Source: Abditibacteriaceae bacterium (GTDB lineage Bacteria; Armatimonadota; Abditibacteriia; Abditibacteriales; Abditibacteriaceae). Taken from it: a stretch of DNA of 64,000 nucleotides. Shown here piece by piece: positions 1 to 7,751 of the stretch. The notes beneath the pieces are model-generated. The model saw only the letters and a list, made by a program, of their open reading frames with translations, ran no database searches and was not told the origin of the DNA. Each line of letters begins with the position of its first letter. The stretch's first letter is position 1. Where the stretch lies: the NCBI GenBank assembly GCA_019239895.1, contig JAFAZH010000036.1:124001-188000 (forward strand), read 5' to 3'. The translations under genes and the position numbers were made by a program.

Positions 1-30
1 ACGGCGATTAAATTGCTTGGCATCTTTCAT
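1..30 (-). CDS. Start of an unidentified gene, cut by the window edge
   Basis: On the minus strand an ATG at 28-30 opens a frame reading MKDAKQFNRR that runs off the left edge without a stop. An AGGTG Shine-Dalgarno-like sequence lies about seven bases upstream of it. It sits just downstream of, and in the same direction as, the two small genes at 67-739, so it may belong to the same transcript. Only ten codons are visible, so no function can be suggested and the gene itself is uncertain. Confidence 0.4.
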   Translation of the reverse strand, partial: MKDAKQFNRR

Positions 31-66
31 AATGAGCACCTATTAAAATAACTGACATTCTGTTGT

Positions 67-471
67 CTATAACGTTTCTAACCCGAACTGGTTCGGATCA
101 CCGAAATTACCGTAATGAAAACTATTGAGGAAGCGAAAGGACGCAATGCCCTGTAAATTATCTGGCAGATGGATAGAAGGCACCGCTACAGCGCGAACCT
201 GGCTCACAAAGGATAAAGCAGGGATTCCCATTACAATAGCATGAAGGTCAAAGAAGCCAGGAATAGCGCCTCCTAAACCGACTCTGCCTAATTTCATAAG
301 GCTAAGTCTCTGACAATCTATTTCGCTCAAAACTAATTCAAAAGGCGAATTGGATGGCCCTGCTCCTGTATCTGCAAGTAACTGGCGATAAAAGGTAAAT
401 CCAAGCGGGTCTGTGAGTTGCACTTCAATAATTGGCACATTGTTATGAAAAAGCCATGTGACCCGCTGCAT
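67..471 (-). CDS. Small retropepsin-like aspartyl protease domain protein
   Basis: 134 residues. The signature Asp-Thr-Gly-Ala (D34-A37), preceded by two hydrophobic residues (LLA), is the active-site turn of retroviral-type aspartic proteases. The C-terminal GIASFRFLNSF segment resembles the second hydrophobic strand of that fold (the usual G-x-x-FL). Such single-domain bacterial proteins are half-sites that must dimerise to cut. The substrate is unknown and activity is inferred. The start overlaps the end of the upstream 98-residue gene by 29 bases, so the two are probably translated together. No signal peptide or membrane segment is seen, which points to a cytoplasmic protein. Confidence 0.6.
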   Translation of the reverse strand: MQRVTWLFHNNVPIIEVQLTDPLGFTFYRQLLADTGAGPSNSPFELVLSEIDCQRLSLMKLGRVGLGGAIPGFFDLHAIVMGIPALSFVSQVRAVAVPSIHLPDNLQGIASFRFLNSFHYGNFGDPNQFGLETL

Positions 472-739
472 TGAGGCTCCAAATCATATAGGTTCGCTCA
501 TAATCTACGCTGGCTTCGATTACTAAAGCTTCATGCGTACCGATCCCTAAACTCTTAATTTTGCTTTCCATCTCTTCTAATGAATCAGCAGTGGCAATAA
601 CTTGCTGCTGGAAAACTCCCACCAACTTGTTTACGTAAGGTGAGTGGGGGTCACTTCGCGTATCACGACTAATCTCTAATGCGAACTGCCAATCCTTTTC
701 TTGGTCTTCGGTCATTGCTGTCATGGCACGCTCCTTCAT
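443..739 (-). CDS. Small conserved-type hypothetical protein (DUF5678-like)
   Basis: 98 residues, soluble and acidic. The middle (about residues 30-75) has the pattern of a short beta-rich module: a strand with VGVFQQQVIATA, then a helix with SLEEMESKIKSLG, then LVIEAS. This resembles the DUF5678 type of small protein by eye. Genes of this kind are often found next to retropepsin-like proteins, as here, where it overlaps the 134-residue protease-like gene by 29 bases. That suggests a two-protein unit (possibly partner or antitoxin-like), but this is inference. An alternative start exists at Met6 of the long frame. Confidence 0.55.
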   Translation of the reverse strand: MKERAMTAMTEDQEKDWQFALEISRDTRSDPHSPYVNKLVGVFQQQVIATADSLEEMESKIKSLGIGTHEALVIEASVDYERTYMIWSLNAAGHMAFS

Positions 740-756
740 TACTCCTACGTTACATC

Positions 757-3384
757 TTAATAAATCAGTTGAAACTCCGGCAGCATGGTTAATATCCAGA
801 GCAAGTCTTCCACGCCTTCGGGTTTGGCAGGTGCGCCGACGATGGAAACTGCCGTTTGCAGTTCAGTCGCGGTTGGTTTGCGGCCCAGCGTGCGCAAGTA
901 AATGCGCGTGACCAGATCAGGGGTAGAAGTGTTGGGTTGCGCTAACCACTGCTTGGCTCCGGCTTGCAGTTGCGTGGCCAAGGTGCGCCCGTTGGTGAGT
1001 TCGAGAGCCTGTAGGGTCGTGGCGGCAGAGGGGCGGGCGGTCACTACTTGTTCGCGGTTAGGACGCCCCAGGGCAATGGTAAGCGTATCGGCTTTTAACA
1101 GCGCGGCACGGATATGTTCTTTGTTGGTTAGGGGTTGCCAGGCTGTGGTCAGCACTTTGGCCAATGTCTCGGCATTACCGTGTGAGCCACCTTGTTCGAT
1201 GGCGGGTTGCCAACCGTTGGGGATGAAATCTGGCTGCTCCCAGCCGGGAGTGAGGGTGGACGAGCAAAGCCACGAAGCATCGCTGGTGAAGTCGAAGTTT
1301 TCCTCTGCGCCCTTAGCATCAGTGCTCTTAATTTTGGCGTAGAACACGAAACTGGCCGGGTTGGGTGAAGTAAATTGCAGACCTTTGCCGGTTGAAGGAT
1401 CGGGCCAGTTGATGGCATGGACGGCAAAGGTATTTTGTCCTTTGACCAGATAGGGCGCTAGATCAACGGCCACGGGGGCTTTCCAATCATCGCCTGTCAC
1501 CACTTGCTTGCCGTTGATAAAGAGGATGAATTCGTTATCACAGGCGAGTGATGCCACGGCTTGCAAAGGCTTGTCCGGCAGTGTGATGACTTTGCGCAGA
1601 TAAAGGCTGCCCCCGGTGGTGCCACTGGCGGCTTTGGCATCATTCCAAATCCATTTAGGACGCAATGACATCACTTTGTTGCGGCTACGGGCACCCCCCA
1701 CATCGGTCGCCGGAGTCTGGGGCCACACTCCCGTGACCGCAGAGATAGCGTCCGCGAATTGTTCCGCCGACATGCGACGCACAAGCGGGCCAGCAAAGAC
1801 AAAATGCGCAGGTCGCTCGTTGGCCACAGCGACTGGGGGCATTTGATAGGCGCGTGAGGTGACAATGCGGGCTATGGTCTTTTTGAGATCGTAGCCATTA
1901 TCGGCAAAGTCGGATGCCAGCCAGTCCAGCAAGTCGGCGTTCCACGGCGGGTTGTCCATTTCATCGGTCGGCTCAATAAGGCCATGCCCCATAAAGCGTG
2001 ACCAGAGACGGTTCACCATAGTGCGGGCTAAACGGCCATCCTGCTTGCTGGTAATGGCCGCCGCCAGTTGCTTGAGCCGCTGTGAGCGCGAAGCATTGGC
2101 GTCAATAGTACCGAGTTGCGAGTAAAGAAACTTAACGGGAGCAATCTTGCCCTGCGGCACATCACAGCGCACCGTTTCGAGGGGCTTGTCGGCGTAAATG
2201 CCAGCCATGCCATAAGAATCAGCCAGCTTCCAATCGCTGATGAAGCTGTCATGGCACGAGGCGCATTTCAAATTAATGCCCAAGAAGACCTGCGAGATAT
2301 TCTGCGCCGCCTGCATGGGCACGGTTTGACTGGCATTGACGGTGCCGCGCCACACAATGCCCTTAGTAAAGCCCTCGGAGCCGGAGACCGGGTTGACCAA
2401 CTGAGACACGAAACGGTCATAAGGCATATTGGTTAACAGGGCATTATACAGCCAATCCGTAATTTGCTGGCGACCTCCATCAATATAGCCCGTGCCCGCA
2501 TAATCGTTGCGCAGAGCATCATTCCAGAAGGTCAGCCAATGCTGGGCGTAATTGGCGTCATCGGCCAAAAGCCGCTGTGCCAACAACTCGCGCTTATTGG
2601 GTGCTTTGTCGGCAATAAAGGCTTGCAGTTCTTCCGGTGTGGGTAGCAGGCCAACGATGTCGAGATAGACGCGACGGGCATAAGTGCGGTCATCTACTGT
2701 TGGCTTAGGCTGGATATTGTGGGCCTTGAAGTAAACGGCCAAAATGCGGTCAATGGGATGCGTGGAAGCGCCCGCAGCAACAGGCGGCAAGGCTGGATGG
2801 CGCGGCTCTAACGGGGCATTGTAATTGGCAGTGGTGGTTGCAGAGGCCGCTTTGCCAAAGCTCATGCCCTGGTCAATCCAGGCGCGCAAGAGGCCAATCT
2901 GCTCAGGAGTCAGTCGCTTGCCGCCCAGAGGCATGATGTTGTCGGGGTCAACGCCTGCGACTAAGTGAATCAGCAGGCTGTCGGCACTCTTCCCTACCGC
3001 GGCGGCTGGCCCGGAACCGCCACCTTTGAGAATCGCATCCCGCGTATCCAGTTGCAGACCCCCTTTCTTCTGCCCGCTGAGATGGCAACTGGCACAGTAG
3101 GAGCGTAGAATTGGATGAATGTCCGTGACATAATCAATTTTGCGTTGAGCTGCTGGCGGCAACTTGATGGCAGGTGTTCCCGTCTTGGCCGCGCCTGCTG
3201 CCACCACTGGTGCTGTCACCGCAGGATGCGGTGCTGGCCGTTGCGCCGCCACTGGCTGTAGAGCCGCTGGTTGGTGGGAACTGGCTGAGTTCAAGGGCAC
3301 ATATTGAACCTGCCCTTGGGCAAACTGCGCATGACCATAACTGACTAAACCCAGAAGAGCTATTGTAAAAAGAAGTGGTTTCAT
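757..3384 (-). CDS. DUF1549/DUF1553 cytochrome c-type exported protein
   Basis: 875 residues from the ATG at 3384, chosen because it gives a clean signal peptide (MKPLLFTIALLGLVSYGHAQ). The frame remains open 41 codons upstream without such a signal. After a Pro/Ala-rich linker comes a planctomycete-cytochrome-type haem site, C97-A-S-C100-H101. It is followed by a DUF1549-like region (about 200-400) holding a second CASCH site. A DUF1553-like C-terminal half is recognisable by RTMVNRLWSRFMGHGL. In known bacteria these proteins usually sit beside a DUF1501 sulfatase-like gene and are thought to take part in extracellular polymer degradation or electron transfer. No DUF1501 neighbour is visible here. 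The gene is divergent from the CapA-like gene. Confidence 0.85.
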   Translation of the reverse strand: MKPLLFTIALLGLVSYGHAQFAQGQVQYVPLNSASSHQPAALQPVAAQRPAPHPAVTAPVVAAGAAKTGTPAIKLPPAAQRKIDYVTDIHPILRSYCASCHLSGQKKGGLQLDTRDAILKGGGSGPAAAVGKSADSLLIHLVAGVDPDNIMPLGGKRLTPEQIGLLRAWIDQGMSFGKAASATTTANYNAPLEPRHPALPPVAAGASTHPIDRILAVYFKAHNIQPKPTVDDRTYARRVYLDIVGLLPTPEELQAFIADKAPNKRELLAQRLLADDANYAQHWLTFWNDALRNDYAGTGYIDGGRQQITDWLYNALLTNMPYDRFVSQLVNPVSGSEGFTKGIVWRGTVNASQTVPMQAAQNISQVFLGINLKCASCHDSFISDWKLADSYGMAGIYADKPLETVRCDVPQGKIAPVKFLYSQLGTIDANASRSQRLKQLAAAITSKQDGRLARTMVNRLWSRFMGHGLIEPTDEMDNPPWNADLLDWLASDFADNGYDLKKTIARIVTSRAYQMPPVAVANERPAHFVFAGPLVRRMSAEQFADAISAVTGVWPQTPATDVGGARSRNKVMSLRPKWIWNDAKAASGTTGGSLYLRKVITLPDKPLQAVASLACDNEFILFINGKQVVTGDDWKAPVAVDLAPYLVKGQNTFAVHAINWPDPSTGKGLQFTSPNPASFVFYAKIKSTDAKGAEENFDFTSDASWLCSSTLTPGWEQPDFIPNGWQPAIEQGGSHGNAETLAKVLTTAWQPLTNKEHIRAALLKADTLTIALGRPNREQVVTARPSAATTLQALELTNGRTLATQLQAGAKQWLAQPNTSTPDLVTRIYLRTLGRKPTATELQTAVSIVGAPAKPEGVEDLLWILTMLPEFQLIY

Positions 3385-3526
3385 AGCAGTAGAATCTGTG
3401 GAATTAGATTGTTTTAAGGAATTATCAATAATATAGCGTATCTGACAATGATTGTGTTTTGTGTCAATGAAGACACGGCAGCGTACTTCTATCGCGCATA
3501 TCAGCAAAGTACATCAATTCCATCCT

Positions 3527-4693
3527 ATGCCTTCGCATTCTAAGTTACTTATGTTCTCATCTTATAACTATAGACCCCGCTGGCTATGGTCAGTTTTGCT
3601 ACTGACTATCTGGGGCAATATGGCCTTAACTCGGCAAGTAGGACGACCAGAGAGTTCTGAACCTGTACAGCACCTAACTTCTGCTCGTGCCAATTTAACT
3701 CCTGGGACTCTAAGCTTAGATGCCGTTGGCGACATTTTACTGGATCGTGGCGTAGCGGCCCAAATTCAGCAGTATGGCATGGGCTACCCGTTTCAACAGA
3801 CGCGGTCGCTGTTATCTGCGGCGGACATCGCTTTCGGCAATTTAGAATGTCCCCTGGCGACGCACGGCGTTAAAGTGCATAAGAAGTTTTGTTTTAAGCC
3901 TGACCCGGCTACCGTCAAATGCTTAACTGGCGCGGGTATGGACGTGCTGTCGTTAGCCAATAATCACAGTATGGACTGTGGACGTATTGGACTGGATGAA
4001 ACGATGGCAACGCTACGCGCCAACGGTTTGCATTGGTGTGGCGCGGGAGAAAACCTGGCTGGGGCCGAGCAGCCGACTGTGCTGAATATCAAAGGCGTCA
4101 AAGTCGCTTTTGTTGGGTTTTGCCAGTTCTTGCCCGAAGGCTCATTTCTGCGTGATGATGCGCCCACGATTGCTTTTGCTTCCGAGGAAGCCGTGCGGCG
4201 TGCGGTAAGCGTGGCGCGACAACAGGCTGACGTGGTGATTGCCTCCTTCCACTGGGGTGAAGAGTATTATTCTTTGCCACACGAAAATCAGGTTCAATTA
4301 GCTCATGCTGCGGTGGCGGCGGGCGCTGACTTGGTGCTAGGGCATCATCCGCATGTCTTCCAGGCACTGGAAGTGGTTAAGCACCAGGTCGGCGGTCACC
4401 CCCGCCGCGCTTTGATTGCTTATTCATTAGGGAACTTTGTCTTTGATGCGCCACGCGCCTGGGACAGCCACACCGCCGAGACATTTATCTTGCATTGCAC
4501 CTTGAACCGCAACGGTTTGGTTGCAGCGCAGGCATGGCCCATTTATATAGGTAAGTGCTGTCCTCGTCCTGCCACGGGTGCGCAGGCACAGGCTATTTTA
4601 GCGCGCTTAACCGAGTTATCACGGGCACGGCACACGATGCTACGAGCGGGGCAGGTCAGCCTAACGAGTAAGCTGCCTGAAATTCGGCAATAG
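3527..4693 (+). CDS. CapA-family (PGA_cap) metallophosphoesterase-like protein
   Basis: 388 residues from ATG 3527. ATG 3551 is an equally good start and neither has a clear ribosome site. The N-terminus carries one hydrophobic segment (SVLLLTIWGNMA), so the protein is membrane-anchored or exported. The CapA signature is complete: VGDILLDRG, FGNLECPLA, SLANNHSMDCG, FHWGEEY, GHHPHV and YSLGNFVFD, which contain the metal-binding residues of the calcineurin-like fold. CapA proteins act in poly-gamma-glutamate or capsule synthesis. No capB or capC gene is nearby, so the role here is open and polymer-related phosphoesterase or ligase-associated activity is inferred. Upstream frames to 3452 overlap the divergent promoter region and were not used. 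Confidence 0.82.
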   Translation: MPSHSKLLMFSSYNYRPRWLWSVLLLTIWGNMALTRQVGRPESSEPVQHLTSARANLTPGTLSLDAVGDILLDRGVAAQIQQYGMGYPFQQTRSLLSAADIAFGNLECPLATHGVKVHKKFCFKPDPATVKCLTGAGMDVLSLANNHSMDCGRIGLDETMATLRANGLHWCGAGENLAGAEQPTVLNIKGVKVAFVGFCQFLPEGSFLRDDAPTIAFASEEAVRRAVSVARQQADVVIASFHWGEEYYSLPHENQVQLAHAAVAAGADLVLGHHPHVFQALEVVKHQVGGHPRRALIAYSLGNFVFDAPRAWDSHTAETFILHCTLNRNGLVAAQAWPIYIGKCCPRPATGAQAQAILARLTELSRARHTMLRAGQVSLTSKLPEIRQ

Positions 4694-4793
4694 TCTACTT
4701 TCGATTAGCTCTCTGGCTGTATCGCTAGCCTGCTCGTTTGCAAGAGAATGGCTCAATAGCGATACTATTTGGGTAGAAAGGTTTATCTTCCCT

Positions 4794-5219
4794 ATGGCAT
4801 TGCCCAATAGATTAACCACAACCTGTCCGCAGTGTGGCGCGACCAATGCTTCCACCATGTTGACCTGTGTTAAGTGTGGCGCACCCCTCAAAGAAATTGA
4901 CGACACTGATACCCTGGCAGCGCCTATGCCACCTTCCCCGGTTAGTTCTGCTGCGGCCAATGCCGACATTGCCCCGGCCAGCCCCACGCTAACCAATCCT
5001 GAGCCGCCTGAAGAGTCGCACTTAAATCAGGAATGGATAGACCGAGTTAATAGCCAACTTAATCGCCCGGCTGAGGAAAAGGTCAAGACGGCGAAAGTAG
5101 TTGCTCTCAGCACCCAGGTACTTTTTTACATCGGCTGCGCCTTGCTGATCATTTTACCGTTATCTCTCATTGGCTTCGGCACCGTGCGCGCCATGTTGCA
5201 TAACATCTTTCAACATTAG
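4794..5219 (+). CDS. Zinc-ribbon membrane protein of unknown function
   Basis: 141 residues. The N-terminus has a two-knuckle zinc ribbon, CPQCG at about 12-16 and CVKCG at about 26-30. A low-complexity Pro/Ala/Ser stretch follows, then a charged segment, and one C-terminal membrane helix (about 108-130, FYIGCALLIILPLSLIG). This makes it a tail-anchored protein with the ribbon in the cytoplasm. Such zinc-ribbon plus transmembrane proteins are common and mostly unassigned. It lies 100 bases after the CapA-like gene and 150 bases before the TPR-like gene. No partner is evident. Confidence 0.65.
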   Translation: MALPNRLTTTCPQCGATNASTMLTCVKCGAPLKEIDDTDTLAAPMPPSPVSSAAANADIAPASPTLTNPEPPEESHLNQEWIDRVNSQLNRPAEEKVKTAKVVALSTQVLFYIGCALLIILPLSLIGFGTVRAMLHNIFQH

Positions 5220-5369
5220 CTTCTGCTTCTCGTCCCCATTGCTTACGCCTGCGAACTATTGCATGTGTTTAAGCACATCCAATGACACACCCAAGTGCTT
5301 GTCCATAACTGATTAGCTCTCTACAATGACGGCATGTCCGCCGATTGAGAGATAACCAGGAGGTCAGCA

Positions 5370-6563
5370 ATGAAAGGTGTGCTTATGGCGTTTGTGGTGT
5401 TGTCCTTACAAACTGCGCTTTTTGCCTGTCTCCAAGACCGGGATACTCTGGCCGATGAAGCGCGTGGCCTGCCGGATGTAGTGCAGGTCATCACCGGGCG
5501 CTTCCCGCGCAATCCACCTCTCTTTTATCAGATGCGACTTCAACGCGTCGCGGCAGAGCTTAAAAAGAATCCTCATCAACTTGATCTCTATGATGATGCT
5601 GGTGTCGCCTGTGACCGCATCGGCCAGGATGACGAAGCAATCCAGTGGATGCACCAGAAACTCCCTTATTTACAGCAGGCGAATGCTGAGGATAAAGCGG
5701 TGCAAGAGCATTGGTATCGCTACTATGCGAACCTGGGGACTTTTCTGGCCCATCGCTGGCTGCGAGCCGGAGCCAACCGTGCGAATATCAGCCAGATGGA
5801 GCAGGCGCGAGATTACATTAAGCAGGCTATCAAGATTAAACCAGATGCCCATTTTGGGCGCGAGAAGTACCAACTCAAAGCGATGGAGTGGATTATCTCG
5901 CCTCCCAAGGACGTGGATTATGATGGGCGCTTAAATGATTTCCTTGGTTTAGCGGAGCACTTAAGTTATGAAGGTGGTCAAGACGAACTTAAGAAGCTTG
6001 GCTATGAGGATGCAACCAAAGGACTGAGCGGCTTAATAACTCTTGGTAATGCCTGGGAAAGTGTAGACATTTTCTATGAGTTGAAATTAGTTCTCATGAT
6101 GCAGAACAAAGCTACTCTGGTTTCCTTATCCAACTTCCGTTTGCAAGAGCTTATTAAGCAAGGGAAGCACTCATTGCATCCTACTGCGCCAACTGGTGAA
6201 AAACTGAAGAATTGGATAGCGCCACTCAGTTATGAGCCAATGGGTTGGTATCCTGCCTCAGATAAACCAGATCAACTGGAAAAGTTCTATCATTATGCGC
6301 GGGCTGAGGCCGAGGCTTATCAGAAGCAGCGCACAGAGTATATGGTGCAGCGTCTTAAAGCCGGACGACATCCCGATACAGATACCTCCTTCTGGAATGA
6401 TTGGTATGACAGTGGGCCACCTGACCCTGGTATTACGCATTCTTGGTGGTTCAATAATCCGTGGGCGGTGCCTTTGGCGCAAAGTCTGGGTGCCATCACA
6501 CTGATCAGCCTACTCCTCTTGTGGACTCTGCGCAAAAAGAGGCACACTCCACACATCGCATAA
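5370..6563 (+). CDS. Exported, membrane-anchored protein with a TPR-like region
   Basis: 397 residues with an excellent ribosome site (AGGAGG eleven bases before the ATG). The N-terminus is a hydrophobic signal ending in LQTALFAC. The Cys could be lipidated, although Phe at the -2 position is unusual for a lipobox. Residues about 45-190 contain helix-turn-helix repeats of tetratricopeptide style (LDLYDDAGVACDRIGQDDEAIQW, then HWYRYYANLGTFLAHRWLRAG). A C-terminal hydrophobic helix (LAQSLGAITLISLLLLWTL) followed by RKKRH indicates a second membrane anchor. I do not recognise the family; a scaffolding role is only a guess from the TPR-like helices. Confidence 0.7.
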   Translation: MKGVLMAFVVLSLQTALFACLQDRDTLADEARGLPDVVQVITGRFPRNPPLFYQMRLQRVAAELKKNPHQLDLYDDAGVACDRIGQDDEAIQWMHQKLPYLQQANAEDKAVQEHWYRYYANLGTFLAHRWLRAGANRANISQMEQARDYIKQAIKIKPDAHFGREKYQLKAMEWIISPPKDVDYDGRLNDFLGLAEHLSYEGGQDELKKLGYEDATKGLSGLITLGNAWESVDIFYELKLVLMMQNKATLVSLSNFRLQELIKQGKHSLHPTAPTGEKLKNWIAPLSYEPMGWYPASDKPDQLEKFYHYARAEAEAYQKQRTEYMVQRLKAGRHPDTDTSFWNDWYDSGPPDPGITHSWWFNNPWAVPLAQSLGAITLISLLLLWTLRKKRHTPHIA

Positions 6564-6590
6564 CGTAAATTAGCAAAGGAATAGGCTCGG

Positions 6591-7604
6591 ATGGATTCTC
6601 TGAATATCTTTTTTACGGGTAAAGATCAGGTTGAAGTGCAGCGGGAGCCGGTGCCGGAACTTAAAGCCGGGCAGGTGCTGGTGGAAACGCAGCGTTCGCT
6701 GATTAGCACGGGGACGGAGTGCATCTGCTTGCAGCGTAATTTTGCGCCCGGCACGCACTGGGATAACTGGGTGACTTATCCTTTTTATCCTGGCTACAGC
6801 AATGCCGGGCGTGTCGTGCAAGTAGCAGATGATGTGCAAGATGTGCAGCCTGGTGACCGGGTGGCGACGCGCAGCGGGCATAAGCAGTATTTTGTGACGG
6901 GTGCGGCTCATGTGCGCCAGATACCGGAAGGCGTGTCGGATGAAGATGCGACCTGGTTTGGCTTAGCCAACATTGTGCAAATTGGCGTGCGCCGCGCTGA
7001 GCATGAGTTAGGTGACGCGGTGGTTATCATTGGCGCGGGGTTACTGGGGCAACTGGCGCTGCAATATACGCGCTTGAGTGGGGCGCGTGAAGTGATTGTG
7101 ATAGATACCGCGCAGCCGCGCCTTGAAATGGCCCACGCGCATGGTGCCACGAAAACTTTAGCGATGAGTGTAGCCGATGCCCGTGAAGCCATCTTGCAAG
7201 AGACTAACGGGCGTTTAGCGGATGTGGTGTATGACATCACCGGCCATGCCGCTGTGTTTCCCTCGGCGCTGGGATTAGCGCGGCGGTTTGGTAAGTTGCT
7301 TTTGCTGGGTGACACGGGCACCCCCTCCGAGCAACGTTTAACCTCGGATGTCATCTCACGCGGAGTGCGTATCGCGGCGGCCCACGACGGTCATCCCCCT
7401 GCGGTGTCAACTGACCGCGAGTGGTGGACGCACGAGCACATGACGCAGTTGTTCTTTACCTACTTGCAACGTCAGCAGATGCGAGTGAGTGATCTGGTGA
7501 CACATCGCTATGCGCCCCAGGATGCGGCCCAAGCTTATCACATGCTCATTACCGACCGCTCGGCGGCAATGGGTGTTATCTTCGACTGGTCACGAGTAAA
7601 ATAA
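6591..7604 (+). CDS. MDR-superfamily dehydrogenase lacking the structural zinc site
   Basis: 337 residues, the usual size of medium-chain dehydrogenases. A GroES-like N-terminal half includes GDRVATRSGHKQY. It is followed by a Rossmann domain with GAGLLGQLALQY near residue 148 and VIDTAQPRLEMA as the NAD-binding acidic strand. The four-cysteine structural zinc lobe of classical alcohol dehydrogenases is absent and no obvious catalytic zinc set is visible. It therefore resembles the zinc-independent sugar or cyclitol dehydrogenase-like group. An AAAGGA ribosome site precedes the start. It is 28 bases after the TPR-like gene and is followed by an inverted repeat and a secreted glycosidase. The substrate is unknown. 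Confidence 0.78.
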   Translation: MDSLNIFFTGKDQVEVQREPVPELKAGQVLVETQRSLISTGTECICLQRNFAPGTHWDNWVTYPFYPGYSNAGRVVQVADDVQDVQPGDRVATRSGHKQYFVTGAAHVRQIPEGVSDEDATWFGLANIVQIGVRRAEHELGDAVVIIGAGLLGQLALQYTRLSGAREVIVIDTAQPRLEMAHAHGATKTLAMSVADAREAILQETNGRLADVVYDITGHAAVFPSALGLARRFGKLLLLGDTGTPSEQRLTSDVISRGVRIAAAHDGHPPAVSTDREWWTHEHMTQLFFTYLQRQQMRVSDLVTHRYAPQDAAQAYHMLITDRSAAMGVIFDWSRVK

Positions 7605-7606
7605 TC

Positions 7607-7739
7607 AACCACAGAGACACCGAGGCACAGAGAAGAAAAGAGAATTGAGGAAGAGAATCAAGGGTATTGGACGGAAGACTCTGATATTCCCTAAACTTGT
7701 CTCAATCTCCCTTCTCTGTGCCTCGGTGTCTCTGTGGTT
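7607..7739. repeat. 29-bp perfect inverted repeat, cacagag-type
   Basis: The arms 7607-7635 and 7711-7739 are exact reverse complements (29 of 29) separated by 75 bases. They are built from repeated CACAGAG-like units. The element fills the whole gap between the MDR dehydrogenase and the glycosidase. The right arm ends only two bases before the AAGGA ribosome site of the glycosidase, so a hairpin in the message could limit its translation. Confidence 0.9.
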
Positions 7740-7751
7740 TTAAGGATCAAT

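Noticed and set aside
4661..4996. 111-codon minus-strand frame over the zinc-ribbon gene
   Set aside because: The plus-strand gene has two CxxC knuckles and a membrane helix; the antisense frame has no support.
7607..7739. Terminal inverted repeats of an insertion sequence
   Set aside because: Only 75 bases lie between the arms and there is no transposase or target duplication visible.
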